DNA of 64,000 bases from Thunnus maccoyii. Taxonomy: Eukaryota > Chordata > Actinopteri > Scombriformes > Scombridae. The stretch covers positions 1,893,001-1,957,000 of the forward strand of contig NC_056535.1 of the NCBI RefSeq assembly GCF_910596095.1, written 5' to 3'. How positions within the stretch are numbered: the first letter of the stretch is position 1; every line of letters starts with the position of its first letter. The position numbers were made by a program, and so were the translations under genes. Below are positions 32,497 through 43,345 of the stretch, one piece after another. The notes under the pieces are model-generated. The model had not been told where the DNA came from and searched no databases. It saw nothing but the letters and a program-made list of their open reading frames with translations.

Positions 32497-33490
32497 AGGG
32501 ACCTATTATGCTCATTTCCAGCTCTGTATTTTTATTCTGGGACTCCACTAGAGTAGTTTTGTATGATTCACAGTTTAAAAAACGCCTTATTTATCTTCTA
32601 CTGGTGCTTTATGCAGCCCCTCAGTTCAGCCTCTGGCTCAGCTAAGACAAGCAGTCTTAGCTCCTGTCTCTTTAAGGCCCCCCTCCCTGATGAGCTTACT
32701 CTGTTGTGATTGGCCAGCTTTCTGGAAGCCTTCAAGGGGCAGCACTTATCAGAGTCATGTTAAGTTACCGCCATTGCAAACCCAACATTTCCTGCTTTAC
32801 TGCTTCAAATTAAAAGTTTTTAAATAATTAAATAACGGGACTTCTGTTGTGAAGAATTTACAGGAAATGAAAGGTGTTCCTCACTGAATTAGCAGAGCTT
32901 CGAATTAGCAGAGCTTCAAAATAGCAGCACTAAAAACCAGTCGAAACAACAACATCTGGAGATATTTGAAGGTTTTATGTTGAACGATCAGTTAGAAATA
33001 ATGTAGGAAGGAATAGTAAAAGCAGAAACAGCCACAGTGATGATGATATTTGATGAAGAGCTCCAGATTACCAGCACACCTCCAACAGGTAAACTAGTCA
33101 TTGTACTTTGCCTGCTGTGTAATTGAAAAACACTCACAGTGTGCTAGCTTGACTCGAGTCATGGCTTGGCATGACTACCCCCAAAACAATGGAAAACCGC
33201 TATAATGTTAGTGGAGTAGAGTAGTGAACTTGTGCGCTGTGTGTGGGGCAGATGACCATAGAAAGAAATCTGTCACAAGCTGATGTCAGCTCCGGCTGAA
33301 AGTAGAAAAAACAGTTTGAAACCGAGTGTTCAGAGCAGTGTGAAGCCAGTGCATTTTTGTTCACAGGGATTACTTCTACATACCTTTACCTCATTATTTG
33401 ACACTTTGGCCACATTTAATATGAACATCTGACATTGTAACATTATATATATGACTGAAAGTAAAGAAAAGCTTAATAAGTCCCCTTTAA
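32497..33490. mobile_element. Nonautonomous TTAA-type DNA element, about 1 kb
   Basis: Left end AGGGACCTATTATGCTC and inverted right end AGGGGACTTATTAAGCTT form imperfect terminal repeats; the right end is followed by TTAA (33487-33490), as in piggyBac-like elements, while the left flank is TAAT. Interior includes a duplicated GAATTAGCAGAGCTTC unit at 32886-32917. No transposase frame. Confidence 0.5.
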
Positions 33491-33492
33491 GG

Positions 33493-34440
33493 TTTGACAT
33501 GTAGGCCTACACTCTCTGCTGACGGATCACTCCATCATATTTTCATATTTTTTTCGTGATACCTTGCTGGTTGTAAATGTAAAATTAACTTACCATTACA
33601 TACATTTTTATAATGTCAGATGTTTAGTTTAGACCAACTGTACTAAACAACCAAGTTTAAGTAGCCTTCACCATCATTGACACCACTTGTCATGTTCCAA
33701 ATGTGTTCATTTAAATTCATTTGATACTGAACATGAGAATAATTCACACTATTGTTTTAATAAAAGGGAATATTTTTACAATAATTTCTTCATATAAGAC
33801 ATAGCGGTCCGGGAATTGACAGCACAGTGTGGAACAAACTTGATGTTTCACCCATTATTTCATAACTTATTTACATGTGATTTTTTTGTGCTTGAAATAA
33901 TTTTATTGGTGTTTTTGTGTTGGTTTGTTAGTAGCCCAATCTGAAGCTTTGACGTAGCAAAGTATCATTTCTTTTTGGAGCAGGTGTTACCTTATCGTAA
34001 ACCTAACCACACCTGTGAACCCCCCTCTGGTGTCTTAGTCACCTTGAAACACCAAATCTCTCCATATATTCTTTAATAAACACAACAGGCATCCATGTCA
34101 ACCTACTGCCAATGAAATAACATGCTGATAATGTGCCCAACTGTAGCCTCACACATCTCTGTACAGGAAATCACAGACAGTTGTCCTCACACTTTCCAGT
34201 CGCGGTGACAACTTTCACTGACGTTAAACCTGAGGAAATGAGACAGGAACGTGTGACTAGGGAGGGAATTCTCCCACGGAATTTGCGCATTTCATCTCAC
34301 CAGTATTAACTGATTTCACTTAAACTTTCAGTCACATTGGATATTTTTCAGTGAAATTGATGCTATAACAACAATCTGTTAGACGTTATACTGTATCTAC
34401 ATTGAACTCGGGGAAAAATGTTACCAGAAAGTCACCCAAG
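33493..34440. other. Gene desert, nothing recognised
   Basis: A/T-rich non-coding sequence. Confidence 0.5.
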
Positions 34441-34449
34441 GCTCAAGGT

Positions 34450-34790
34450 TCATTTTAATAAAATTAATTTTCATTATACAATGCAGGATTACACAGTGAA
34501 ATTCAGTTTAAGTCCCCTCTATGCTACATGCACAGACAATATATTTACATATTCAAATATTTGAAACAGAATAGAATAAAACAATCAGTATATGAAACTA
34601 AACGTATATAAAAGTAGCACCAACTAAGACATTTAAAATGAGAAGAACTATATTATATACAGTTACATATAGAAATAGTAAATATATACCCATGAGGTTT
34701 TACATATGTGCAAAATAAATGCAATATGTAAGTTATAGTGCAAGGGTAGTAGTGGGAGTGCGGATAGTGCAAATGTAGATCAGATGTCTA
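34450..34790. repeat. Teleost interspersed repeat relic
   Basis: TTTTCATTATACAATGCAGG, ACAGTGAAATTCAGTTTAAG and CCCCTCTATGCTACATGCAC in this order match a common fish LINE-tail-like repeat in reverse orientation. Family uncertain. Confidence 0.4.
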
Positions 34791-34799
34791 AAACTACCC

Positions 34800-37700
34800 A
34801 GAAACACCTTACTGGTTTATTTTTCCTTCAGTTTAGTTTCCACTCTGCTCTGACTGAAAACCATCATTTTATAAATGTATGAAGCAAGTTAGAAAGTATT
34901 TTCTACTATATTCACATCAGAAAACTCTTTTGGATAATTCTGATATTCCCTGACTGACTGAGAGAATCTATCCGTGGTATTCCAGTGATGTCCAGGAGAA
35001 AAGCCTGTGTGGTGGTTGTTTTATGTGATCTAGCAGGTTAGGTTTATTCATTCTGAATGTGGCTGTGGTGTGTTCATTCTTACAAACTGCACTTTCCAAA
35101 TCTTAAATGAGCACACAGTGGGCTTTTCTTTCAGTGTAGGCTGTGTACAGAACAGCACTAACAGTCAAAAATCTGTATGGTGTTACTGCTGCAGTGCAGA
35201 AAATCATAGTCTTTGTACTGAGTGAGGCAGTAAATATGGCATTAGCAGACGAGGAAGAATTTTCAAAAAGGGTCATTCATGTGGAAAATAAATATTTAAC
35301 TTAATTCCCAACAGTTTATTTAAGAATGAAAGTAACACAAGCTCCTTTTTCTTAAAATGAACACTTTTAATGTGAATGAATCTAAATCCTCTTAGAAAGT
35401 TTTAAATGCATTCAGAGGATCCCATGCATTGGAAATAAAGCTCACTCTAAGTTTTTGAGGCCAATACTGATATCGATATTTAAAAAAAAATCTTTAAATG
35501 ATATATTGTCTGATATTCATTAAAAATGGATATTGTTACTGAATTGTGACCAAAATATGCACTGAGCAAGTTATTTTACAGTTAAAAACTTAATACTCTT
35601 AATACTCTCTGATGAACAAGCTAAAACACTGTTTCTAAATTAAATCAAAGATATCTTTGGCATTTTTGTACTGCAGTTTATTGCTACTTATTGGCTGACA
35701 CGTGTCCCAGTATATCTACAACAAGATAATATTGTGGCCAAGAAATTATACATTTCAAGTGCATTTCTTTTCTATATGTGGGCAAACATTATGATCTAAA
35801 TGTTGACTGATTGGTCTTCCTTTACCTACATGATTGTGCTGAGTCAATTCTCAATTGGTTGCCTCCAGACTTTAATCTTGAGTTTGCAAGATGAAATCTG
35901 GCTAATTAGTGAAATGAGCCAGTAATGGATACGGGCTCACTGGAGATGAGTATGGAGATTTTGATGTGTGACTTGAATTTCAAATCAATAACTGTTAAAA
36001 CACCAGGGACAAAGTCTAGGACTTTATTGCTCTATCCTTGACAAAATCTGGCAAGTTGTCTTTTATAAAAAATGGACTAAATAAAATGGAGTATGTGTTT
36101 TTTGACTGAAACTGTTGTCTGTTCACTTTGTACCAGCTTGATTAAACACAGTTTGGGCCATGAGACCTGTGGCAGTTGTGTCAGTCAGTGAAAGAGGAAG
36201 CGCTTCCTGTTACAGAGCAGGATGTGATGATATGAACCTTTACCTTCCTGATGCAGTGATGGATACAAGACTCTGTGCTCATGTCCAGCAGCAGCCCAGA
36301 GGATTGTAGTTTGGTGTCTTCGTGGAGAGATGATCTCTAGTTCCTCTGCAGTGTTTGAATTAAAACTGTAACAAAAATGTCACTTTCATAGTGCTATAGG
36401 TTGGCAAGTTCTCTGTGGTGGTCTAAGCTCCACATCCAACTCAAGCTGACTTCTGAATAGAGCTTTTTCAGGTTGAAATGACTCCACATAAATGCATCAT
36501 GGCAGCAGTCTTTTCTGTCAATTCCATAGAGACGGAGTGGACTGAATAATTAGCTTGATAATGTAACTGAAAGAGTGAAGTCAAGTAAAAATCACACATG
36601 CACTGGATACAGCCTCTCCAAGGTTAGGATCTGCTGTCTTCCTGTTTCCTATCACTGAGACTAATTAAGAGTGACTCCTGGCATTTTACAGACAAACAAT
36701 TAATCTTACTTATTACTCTGGAATTGTATCAATCTTTAAATGAATAAAACTTAATATTGGAATCAAAATCAGAACTGTGGTTTTGTGGCACCACTAACTG
36801 TAAGTGCTGACTTCATGTCCAGCACTCTGTCTACTTACTTCCTCCTTCTGTTCTGAAAGAAGAAGAAAAGTTTTTAGCGAAGGGTGCCAACAAAGAGGAA
36901 AACCCGGTGTGTCAAGGCGATGTGGCGTGTTTTTGCTGGGAACAGCAGAACTGACTGTTTGACTAGATTCCTGCGTGAGTCTTTTTGTCAGCCTGAGTTT
37001 CCGTCCTGAAGCACCGTAGAGTTTTTTTTTCAGCCTGTCATGTCTTCACCTGTCCTCCTGAGCACCCCCTGCCCTCCCCGCCCCACCACCACCAACACCA
37101 GCTGCCATGTGGCCTGTCACACTGTCTCGCCTCTGCTGCCACACACATGCAAGAATATACCTACATTCGTTTTACTGCATTTGTGAGGAACTTTCAAATG
37201 CCAGCTTCCATTCACTGATTTCTGAATCTAATCATAACATTATCAATCCGGAATATATTTTTTCTAATTGTATTTTTATTTGACAAATCTCAGAGGAGTT
37301 GCAAATACATAAAGCATGGTAAATGTTTTAAACTGTAAGGGAGTGGCCCTTACCTTAGGTAAGGTGCTGAGATCTGAAAACACAAACGATAAAGTTCGAT
37401 GGGCAAGAAACGCAAGCAGACAATCAGACTGGTTGCAAACAAGCTATCAGTTTATCCAGATTATCCAAAGCACTTTATTTTTTATTATTTAGAGGCAAAA
37501 CTGAAAGTGAGTACACCTTCACATAAGAATCACGATTCTTGACAAATGTCAAAAATCCATTTTCTAAATGTCAGTTAATAACGTTACGTTGATGGAACGA
37601 AAAAGCCAGAACTCAACTGTGAGAGCAGCGCAGCACCTGGATAGTCTGGTAGTTCATCTTGAAAATAGGCAGCGTTTGGATGCATTTTGGATTTAATGAC

Positions 37701-37800
37701 TAAGAAATAACCTTTGTGAGATGAATGTGAAGTATATTGTGAATACTTTAACCTTAGTGGAGCAGCGTACTCCAACAGTAACAAACAAGACCGGCTGACC
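34800..37800. other. Gene desert, mostly nothing recognised
   Basis: A stretch at 35440-35760 (GGCCAATACTGATATCGATA) resembles a hAT-like dispersed fish repeat. 36830-37130 is GC-richer, with CCACCACCACC; no reading frame. Confidence 0.4.
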
Positions 37801-38340
37801 AACACGCTGCAGCACTTACACCTTGTCTAGACCGCAAGCATCATGTCAGTGTCGCACTCGCAAGACGACAGCGTTCATGCGACACTGAAGTGACTGTCTA
37901 TACCAGTTCCATCCTGTCCGCACATTCCAAAGCATCGAGCAGCAAAGGAGCAGCCAAACTTTCTGTGCAGTGTGTAGTTTTCATTTCATATGTGTGAGTA
38001 TTCCTGATCTATTTTTCTATCCGCACTGATGCATATGATTGACACTTAGGTCATTCATAATTTTACATTGAACCTGAAGGCAAAGTAGGCTATTTTCATA
38101 TTTTAACCTACATTACATAGCCATAGGCTACTGTTTACAAAAGCAATTTGTCATAGCTATATAAAACATATAATGTTACCATAGCCTTGTTTTTTGCAGG
38201 AGTCTCCATTTTTGGAAGCTTGCTGTTACATAAATTGTTTAATTCTCAGATTTTGTGTGTCATGGACAGCACCAGCTGTAAACAGAAGAGCACTGGCTCT
38301 GTTGCTATTACTGTGTCAAATCTGAAGATTATATTATTAT

Positions 38341-38381
38341 CTATGTGTTGGCCTCCTCAGTCAGAGGAGGCCAACACATAG
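38341..38381. repeat. Perfect 18-bp inverted repeat
   Basis: CTATGTGTTGGCCTCCTC at 38341-38358, loop AGTCA, exact inverse complement at 38364-38381. It sits at the 5' side of the Harbinger transposase fragment. Confidence 0.95.
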
Positions 38382-38580
38382 GAATTTCTACCACCTGGTG
38401 TCAGAGCTGCGACTGGACAGTGAGCACCACCATCAGTACTTTTGTATGTGTGTCCGGCAGATGGAAAATCTATTATCCATTATTTGCAGATGCCTCCAGA
38501 GGCAAACTACAAACTACAGGCAGCAAACTGAACCCAAGCAAAGGCCTGCTATTGCAGTCAGGTACGATGATGTTCTAGGC
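38379..38580 (+). pseudogene. PIF/Harbinger transposase N-terminal fragment
   Basis: Reads RNFYHLVSELRLDSEHHHQY, then QMENLLSIICRCLQRQTTNY and EPKQRPAIAVRY, the conserved N-terminal helical region of fish Harbinger transposases. The nuclease domain (DDE) is absent; the frame ends shortly after. It is the only trace of the transposase here and is convergent with the accessory gene at 38967-39930. Confidence 0.68.
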
Positions 38581-38966
38581 ATGTGTTCTGTTTATTTTCA
38601 TCTCCCAATAACAGTGATGTATAGGAACATTAATCCAAATAATCATACTTTGCTTGTTTAAAATCACACAAATAAGTATAGATAAGTTATATGGTTCTCA
38701 ACCAAAAGCACTTTATTTGTTAAGATACAAAATTTGAACCAAATATAAAACACCCTTAAAAATTATTATTTTTAAAATGTAGCAAATAAGTTTAGGGCGT
38801 CATAAACACAGAATATCTATTTACATGGCAAAATGTACATCAAAGGGCACTACACAAAGTTAGAAAATATTAGGCACAGCCTTTTACAATTTGCCATAGT
38901 CTTTGCTTAAGTCCCGTACGTCCCAGTCAGGCTCACTTGAGTCTAGCAGTTGTCTTGTCATTGGTC

Positions 38967-39930
38967 TTATTGGAGCAGATGGGTAACTGACAGAAGAGGT
39001 ACTGGGAATAGGCTGGATGTCATACTGTTGCTGGTGCTATGGTGGTGGTGGGTGAGAGGCAGGAACTTGGGTAAGGGTGGAGGAGGATGACTCAATTCAT
39101 CCAGCAAATTTAAAATCCTGATTTTCACCTCTTTTTTACCCTTTCCGTTCAGCTGGTTTAAGATTGGCATCAAACTTAGGGCAAAGTAGTACATTTCCTC
39201 TTTCTTGTCGTCTGGCACGGACTGTTTGGACAGTGCTTCTTCCAAGCAGCCTTTGCTCCACTCTATCCAGTGCCCTCTTCTGTAGCTGCCATGCAAAGAT
39301 GGAAGGAGTTTTGCTAAAAGGCCTTGATACTGTTGGCACCCTTCCACTATCTGCCTGGCTAGGTACACTTCACCTGGCACCCTGGGGATTCACAACAGGC
39401 GCTGAGGTGGCCTGCTCCATCCAAATGGTGTTGAAGCAGATGATCTGCTTTCTTCATCGACATTCTGTTGTCCACTGGGGCCTGGAGAGTCTCTGGATGA
39501 GGTGCTTGGCTGCAGGTTGCTTTTAGAGCTAAAATAAAATGGTGATATGATTATTACCAATATATACTATACAAACATAGAGCGAGAGAGAGAGAAAGAC
39601 AGAGACAGAGAAACAGAGAGAGAGAGAGGGAGTGGTGTGTTTATATATTTCATTATGTTATATTCTATATTGTACTGATTTATGATTAAAAATATTTTAG
39701 TGTTGCAAAAAAGACATTTACCTTCTTGGCTGGAAGGGAAGCAGGAAGGACATCACCCAGGTGTATTTCCACTCTTTCTGTGTCTGTCCCTGACCCACTT
39801 GGCAGGCTCTTTTTTGTTGTGGACAAGTGCACCCTTTTTCAATCGTGAGATTACCAAAGATTCTCGCCCCTAACACCTGAGATGTTGCTAATAATCCCTC
39901 ATTGCACAGAAAAACTCTGCACAATTAGGT
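38967..39930 (-). pseudogene. Harbinger-associated MADF/BESS-type accessory gene, decayed
   Basis: Second gene type of fish Harbinger elements: a DNA-binding MADF domain with a C-terminal BESS-like segment. Upstream part (about 39930-39722) ends KEWKYTWVMSFLLPFQP, the end of a MADF domain, at donor GTAAAT. After a 193-bp intron the next part (from 39528) reads SNLQPSTSSRDSPGPSGQQN, then, past one in-frame TGA, GEVYLARQIVEGCQQYQGLL and KEEMYYFALSLMPILNQLNG, a BESS-like helix pair. The start of the MADF domain is degraded. Domain names rest on recognition, not on search. Confidence 0.55.
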
Positions 39931-41860
39931 CAAAGTTGAACCAGATTGTCCATGTAATGGAAATATAATTGGCATTTGTTTTCTCTTCCAAAATGTGTTT
40001 AGCTAACCTGTCTGACTGCACGTGTTTCTTGACTTGTCTGACTTCTTTTTAGCTCATTTGTGTGTTCCATATCTCAGCAATTAGCTTGGTGAGCACAGTG
40101 TTATTGTTACACATAAGGCTGACCCATAAATGACGATGATTTGGATCATCAGTTAAGGAGTCACTTCATGTTGTCAGTCAAAGCATGAGCCTTTTTTCCT
40201 CCCTGTTGCATCATTTTGCACAGAAAAACACAGGACAACAGCATAGTAGGCTACAAAGTTTAACAACATAACCATAATGAAAATAGGCAGAGGGTTGATG
40301 GATATTTTGTAGTGTCATGGCAAAGCTGCAATGATTAATGGTTAGATGTAGGGGATTTAAATACCACTGAATGCCTTGATTGTCAATAAGAGGATATGCA
40401 CCTTACCTGAACCCAGGTGAGTTTGACTAGCTTTCTATTGCTGCTCCACTCATTCCCTGCCGTGTCTGCCACTCAACTGGGTGGCGTTGGTTTCAGTTGA
40501 TTTACAAAATGGACTAAACCAAAATAATTCAAGGATGAGGGTTATCATTCACTGTCAATCACAGTCTCAACTAAAAGTACTCTTGGTATTCATTCTCAGT
40601 ACACCACTCTTATCTGTCCATATCTCTACTCTTCTCCTCTCCTAGCATTTGCCCTCTGACAGTTTCATATTAGATAAGACCTGCCTTCTTAAAGTTTTGC
40701 AACCAATCAATAATGACAACCTGTGACCGTGGGAAGGAGGGCAGAGCAGTGTGATGCACGCCAATTCTTCACCCTTATTTCTGAATGTCCTAGTGATGAA
40801 TGCAAGTGACATAGACTAAACTACTACTAAACCATGGCATGGCCTCTTGTACTGCCATCCAGTGAGATTTCATCATTTTACCTAACAGTGCTGTCAGTGA
40901 TGCACTATTTCATATCAAGTGCCTTTCCATGTCTTATTTGAACCATTGGCCCAAACTGGTGAATTGGATTTGAGTTGGAAGATTTTGATTCTGGTACAGC
41001 TGTAATTACTTGTAGTATTACTTTAAATATAAGCCTGTTTTTTGCTGTTTGTTTAAGAATATTACAAATATTTTGAACAGCATCAGAAAACATAAACTTT
41101 GATTTACTCATTGTGTAGTATTAGTAGTGTTGGAAGACTTCAATTTGGGGGTGATAGCAACTTCCAATCCAGTTTAATTTTAAATCCTAGAGCGACCCAT
41201 TGGATTATGTTTGAGGTTATCAATGTTTACTTTTAAGGGCTTGTTTACATCAGTAATGTGAGTATTAACATGTGAATATATGCAGCACCTCATTTATATG
41301 GTAGAAAAATCACTGATTGAACCTTTGAACCTTTGAACCTTCATGGACACAAATGCCGCTAAGACATCCCCTTGCAGCACAATGACCTCACTTCAAAAAA
41401 ATGTCCTAAAAAACACACACACACACACACCTGTGACATAGTGTGTGAGTGTATTTTCCACATTCTCTTTCTTTTACTCAGTGTGGGAGTGTGGAGATAA
41501 CAGACGTTGGTTCAATAAAACAACCACTTGAGCAACTTGCCCCTCAGTTCACTTCAGTTGTCTATTTCCTTAGCAGATTGTCAGCACACATTTCCACCCC
41601 CCCCACCCCCCCTCCCTTCAGCATTCACCCCCTGAGCCACTTTTACACTCAAACCCCTTTTCATTCTCCCCAAACATCCCTGTTCACATCTACTCTTGTG
41701 ACCCACTCTCTTCCTCTGCGTAGTTAGTAGGACTGGCCCACGGCTCAGTAAGGTGGGGGGCAGGAGGCCAACCTTTGATGCCCCGGCCTCCTTGAGTACT
41801 GATGTTGAAATGAATGTAGCCCATAGACAAAGAACTGAACATCCAAAGCTGCCCTGACAG
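39931..41860. other. Gene desert
   Basis: A GA-rich low-complexity tract lies at 39581-39630 just upstream; (AC)n at about 41412-41430; C-rich tract at 41596-41613. No gene. Confidence 0.5.
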
Positions 41861-41915
41861 CTTTGTAAGGTGGTACACAGCTTTGCAAGGTGGTACAAGG
41901 TGGTACACAGGATGG
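41858..41915. repeat. Short tandem repeat, AAGGTGGTACACAGCTTTG unit
   Basis: About two and a half imperfect copies. Confidence 0.7.
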
Positions 41916-42186
41916 GATGTCAAACATTACGAGTATTTAGTTAGACTGCTTTCACGTGTTCCATGGTAACAAACTCCCAGGAGTTTTTTACCATCACATT
42001 AGACAGCATCAAAGATGAACACTGTGTTCACATCAGTCAATTAATGGAGAACGTGGCTTGCACAAAAGAATTCCATTTCACTCAGTGTGGGCAAACATGT
42101 TTTAGCACCAGGACCACCATCAGTGTCTGCAATAAATGTTAAATATGTGTATGAATGATTATCCCAATACATTAAAACACACACTT

Positions 42187-42533
42187 TTAAAGGTACTATA
42201 TGTAAGAATTGTAATGTAACGTATGGATTGTCACGTAACTTAAAAAATGAGACCTTCCCTGACTTTCTTGGTTGCATATACAGCCTGTAGACTGATTTCT
42301 ATGTTAGGACTTGCGATGGCTTTTCCACGAAAATCCAAAGGATGTGACGTTTACTGCATCACTGCATGTGAAATTGTGATGTTGTGGTTTTAGCTGGCTA
42401 ATGTTAGCGCCACTGCTTGTTGCGCTGAGTGTGAGCACGTGCACGAGCATCAGGATGCTGACTGCAGTTCACTCAATGGCCATCGGTGACATTAGTGAGT
42501 AGGAATTTCTGATTTGTACATATTGCACCTTAA
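42187..42533. mobile_element. TTAA-flanked MITE
   Basis: TTAA at 42187-42190 and 42530-42533 flank AGGTACTATATGTAA and its imperfect inverse (AGGTGCAATATGTAC read from the right end). Size 339 bp, no coding capacity. TTAA duplications are the mark of piggyBac-type insertion. Confidence 0.65.
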
Positions 42534-42689
42534 GGTTTTAACAATTGACTGTATTTCAGCAGCGTATTTCATGTTCACATTTTAAACACGTTACAGATAA
42601 AAGTTACAGGTAGAATATATTAGATAGCAGTAAAGGTCTTTACAGTCTTCCCATTGCATGACCAGATTTGGGGTTGCTTTTGAAAATGT

Positions 42690-43345
42690 AGATCATGTTA
42701 TTTTTAAGGCTGGATTATTGCAACTTATTATTATCAGGCTGCCATATCAAGTCTCTAAAGGCTCTCTAGCTGGTCCAGAATGCAGCTGCACGTGTACTGA
42801 CAAAAACTTGAAAAAGAGATCATATTTCTCCCATTTTAGCTTGGCTACATTGGCTTCCTGTAAAATCTAGAATAGAATTTAAAATCCTTCTGCTAACTTA
42901 CAAAGCCCACTAGAACACTGCGCTCCCAGAATGCAGGCTTACTGGTGGTGCCTACAGTCTTTAAAAGTAGAATGGGAGGTAGAGCCTTCAGCTATCAGGC
43001 TCCTCTCCTGTGGATATTCCGTTTAAGAGTAGGCTTAAAACTTTCCTTTTTGATAAGGCTTATAGTTACGGCTGGCCAGGCTTGCCTTGGACCAGCCCCT
43101 AGTTATGCTGCTATAGGCCTAGACTACCGGGGAACTTCCCATGATGCACTGAGCTCCTCTCTCCTCCTCCTCCTCTCCATCTGTATGCATTCATGTACCA
43201 TCAATGCATGTTACTATATTGGCTTCTTCCCCAGTTGGGTCTCTGTAAATTAAAGAGTATGGTCTAAACCTGCTCTATGTGAAAAGTGCCCTGAGATGAC
43301 TTTTGTTGTGATTTGGCGCTATATAAATAAAAAAAAAAATTAAAA
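42690..43345 (+). mobile_element. L2/Maui-like LINE, 5'-truncated with internal deletions
   Basis: Ordered LINE phrases: GGCTGGATTATTGCAAC, CTCTAAAGGCTCTCTAGCTG, CAGAATGCAGCTGCACG, TTGGCTTCCTGTAAAATC, and the fish L2 3' end TTGTTGTGATTTGGCGC followed by TATATAAATAAA and an A-rich tail. Open frames inside are broken pieces. Confidence 0.75.

Noticed and set aside
38341..38381. Hairpin considered as a transcription terminator
   Set aside because: Intrinsic hairpin terminators do not operate for vertebrate genes, and the site is inside a transposon relic.
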